In this document: piece by piece, positions 62,635 through 64,000 of the stretch
How the letters are laid out: the number at the start of each line of letters is the position of its first letter
Numbering within the stretch: position 1 is the first letter of the stretch
Source: an uncultured Faecalibacterium sp.
GTDB lineage: Bacteria; Bacillota; Clostridia; Oscillospirales; Ruminococcaceae
Reading direction: 5' to 3'
Assembly (NCBI GenBank): GCA_934512105.1
Contig: CAKSWQ010000003.1
Span: 1-64,000 of the forward strand
Length of the DNA: 64,000 nt
Notes under the pieces: model-generated
Told to the model about the DNA's origin: nothing
Database searches by the model: none
The model's input: only the letters and a program-made list of their open reading frames with translations
Translations under genes and position numbers: made by a program

Positions 62635-63492
62635 TTACTGCTTCTGTTTCAGTTTTGTTTTAGCCAGACGTGCTGCCAGATTGATGAGCAGCACCAGCAC
62701 CAGCAGCACTGCGCCGATGCCCCATGCGGAGGTGAAATCGCCGTCCTCAAAGGCGCGCAGATACAGCAGCACCGACAGGGTGGCACCGTTGGAGGTGTAG
62801 GCCTTGAATACGCTCTTGGCGATCACCTCTGCCGCACCGGCGGTGAACAGCAGCGCGGCGCTTTCGCCCACGATGCGTCCTACCGCCAGAATGCAGCCGG
62901 TGACGATGCCGTCGATGCTGCAGGGCAGCACGATGGTGCGGATGATGTGCCACTTGCCTGCACCCAGACCCATGGCACCCTCACGGTAGCCCTGCGGCAC
63001 CGTTTTGAGGGATTCCTGCGTGGTGCGGATGATGGTGGGCAGGTTCATCACCACCAGCGTCAGACTGCCGGACAGCAGACAGGTCTGGAAGCCCAGCGCC
63101 TGACTGAATACCAGCATACCTACCAAGCCGTAGATGATGCTGGGGATACCGGCCAGCGTTTCGTTGGTGAACTCGATGACCTCGATGAGCCGCCGGTTAG
63201 AGGCGTATTCGGTCAGGTAGACCGCCGCACCCACGCCCAGCGGCAATACGATGAGCAGTGTCAGCAGGATGACATACAGGGTGTTGAGGATGGCGGGCAG
63301 GATGCCGTCCGTCTTTTTCAGCACACTGGCAGTGGTGGAAAGGAACTTCCAGCTGATGTGAGGGATGCCCCGCACCAGCACTAAGCCGATGATCCCGGCC
63401 ACCAGCACCATTACCAGCACTGCGCTTGCCCAGACCAGCACGGTCATCACCCGGTTCCATGCCCGGCGGGAGGGCGAAAAGCCGTTATTCAT
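62635..63492 (-). CDS. pstA: Phosphate ABC transporter permease PstA
   Basis: The 285-aa membrane protein has six helices and the permease EAA-like loop (REGAMGLGAGKWHIIRTIVLP). Its N-terminus (NNGFSPSRRAWNRVM) is cytoplasmic. It overlaps pstC by 8 bases, so the two are coupled. Confidence 0.96.
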   Translation of the reverse strand: MNNGFSPSRRAWNRVMTVLVWASAVLVMVLVAGIIGLVLVRGIPHISWKFLSTTASVLKKTDGILPAILNTLYVILLTLLIVLPLGVGAAVYLTEYASNRRLIEVIEFTNETLAGIPSIIYGLVGMLVFSQALGFQTCLLSGSLTLVVMNLPTIIRTTQESLKTVPQGYREGAMGLGAGKWHIIRTIVLPCSIDGIVTGCILAVGRIVGESAALLFTAGAAEVIAKSVFKAYTSNGATLSVLLYLRAFEDGDFTSAWGIGAVLLVLVLLINLAARLAKTKLKQKQ

Positions 63493-64000
63493 CGCGGTTG
63501 CCTCCCTTCAGTACCACATTCAGCACAACATTGATAAGCATGATGAACACGAACAGCACCAGCGCGATGCTGAACAGTGCCTGCCGCTGCAAGCCGCCGG
63601 CGTAGCTCATTTCCTTGGCGATGGCGGTGGTCAGCAGGGTGACGCTGCGGAACAGGCTGTCCGGCATATTGGGGCTGTTGCCCGCCACCATCATCACAGC
63701 CATGGCCTCGCCGATGGCGCGGCCGATGCCCAGCACAACGCCTGCGGCAATGCCGCTTTTGGCTGCCGGGATGCTGATCTTGAACCATGTTTCGGTGTCG
63801 GTAGCGCCCAGCGCCAGACTGCCCTGCTCATACTCCGGCGGCACGGCGTTGAGCGCCGTCACCGACACGGACACGATGCTGGGCAGGATCATAATGGAAA
63901 GCACCACGATGGCGCTGAGCAGGCAGGCACCGGAGGCTTTGCCGAAGATCTTTGCCACGGCGGGCACCAGCACCTGCATACCCAAAAGGCCGAACACCAC
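63485..64000 (-). CDS. pstC: Phosphate ABC transporter permease PstC (partial, 5' end outside the window)
   Basis: Only the C-terminal 171 residues are present. They contain the permease loop (PPEYEQGSLALGATDTETWFKI) and GRAIGEAMAVMMVAGN, typical of PstC. The frame is open to the right edge; the start and pstS are expected beyond it. Confidence 0.95.
   Translation of the reverse strand: MVFGLLGMQVLVPAVAKIFGKASGACLLSAIVVLSIMILPSIVSVSVTALNAVPPEYEQGSLALGATDTETWFKISIPAAKSGIAAGVVLGIGRAIGEAMAVMMVAGNSPNMPDSLFRSVTLLTTAIAKEMSYAGGLQRQALFSIALVLFVFIMLINVVLNVVLKGGNRDE

Overview
The window looks like a piece of chromosome from a GC-rich, low-oxygen gut Firmicute of the Oscillospiraceae, most likely Faecalibacterium or a close relative. 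This is inferred from gene content and codon use, from Gram-positive Shine-Dalgarno sites (AGGAGG type), and from many GC-rich palindromic intergenic repeats. No rRNA genes and no CRISPR array were seen. One complete tRNA gene (Lys, anticodon TTT) is present.

Bases 1-17,488 are a mobile-element landing zone at the 3' end of tRNA-Lys. A 90-bp sequence (tRNA 3' half plus its terminator) occurs at 4358-4447 and again, as part of the intact tRNA, at 17368-17457. Each copy is preceded by an excisionase-like gene and a tyrosine recombinase, and each is flanked by short tandem repeats that look like integrase arm sites. The simplest reading is two related integrative elements in tandem. The left one enters from outside the window and carries at least hsdM and a short hsdS. 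The right one (about 13.0 kb, 4448-17457) is complete. It carries a sugar cargo (AraC regulator, GPH-type symporter, GH2 beta-galactosidase), an oriT-like region, mobC, a relaxase, a CHC2 primase, a P4-type primase/helicase, an iteron-like array, xis and int. Its mobilization and replication genes are interrupted by two or three short intervening segments (75 nt, 69 nt and about 100 nt), two of which are strongly structured.

Bases 17.5-31.4 kb hold housekeeping and metabolic genes: a papain-like hydrolase, a secreted Cys-rich protein, ATP-dependent PEP carboxykinase, thioredoxin, a secreted FMN/FAD reductase with a divergent LysR regulator, a sugar-acid locus (GntP permease, IlvD/Edd dehydratase, split transketolase), and an ECF transporter S component behind a promoter and attenuator-like leader. 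From 31.6 to 47.5 kb come nagB, a LysR-tyrosine phosphatase fusion, a type I pullulanase, a small secreted protein beside a PadR-like remnant, HtrA, an acetyltransferase-methyltransferase fusion, peptide release factor 3, an aldo/keto reductase, a Crp/Fnr regulator overlapping a thioredoxin reductase-like gene, asparaginase and the AzlCD pair.

From 48 to 64 kb come a GGDEF-EAL-GGDEF protein, a CmpB-type membrane protein, a 59-aa DUF6472 protein overlapping trmB, an AlaX-type editing protein, malQ, a degenerate GGDEF protein, a nucleotidyltransferase, an acetyltransferase, a small AraC protein, and the pst-pho operon (phoU, pstB, pstA, and pstC running off the right edge). Pullulanase, 4-alpha-glucanotransferase, NagB and the element-borne beta-galactosidase together suggest growth on starch, amino sugars and galactosides. 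At least 15 copies of a palindromic repeat family are scattered between genes from 32 kb onward, one of them inside the pst operon.
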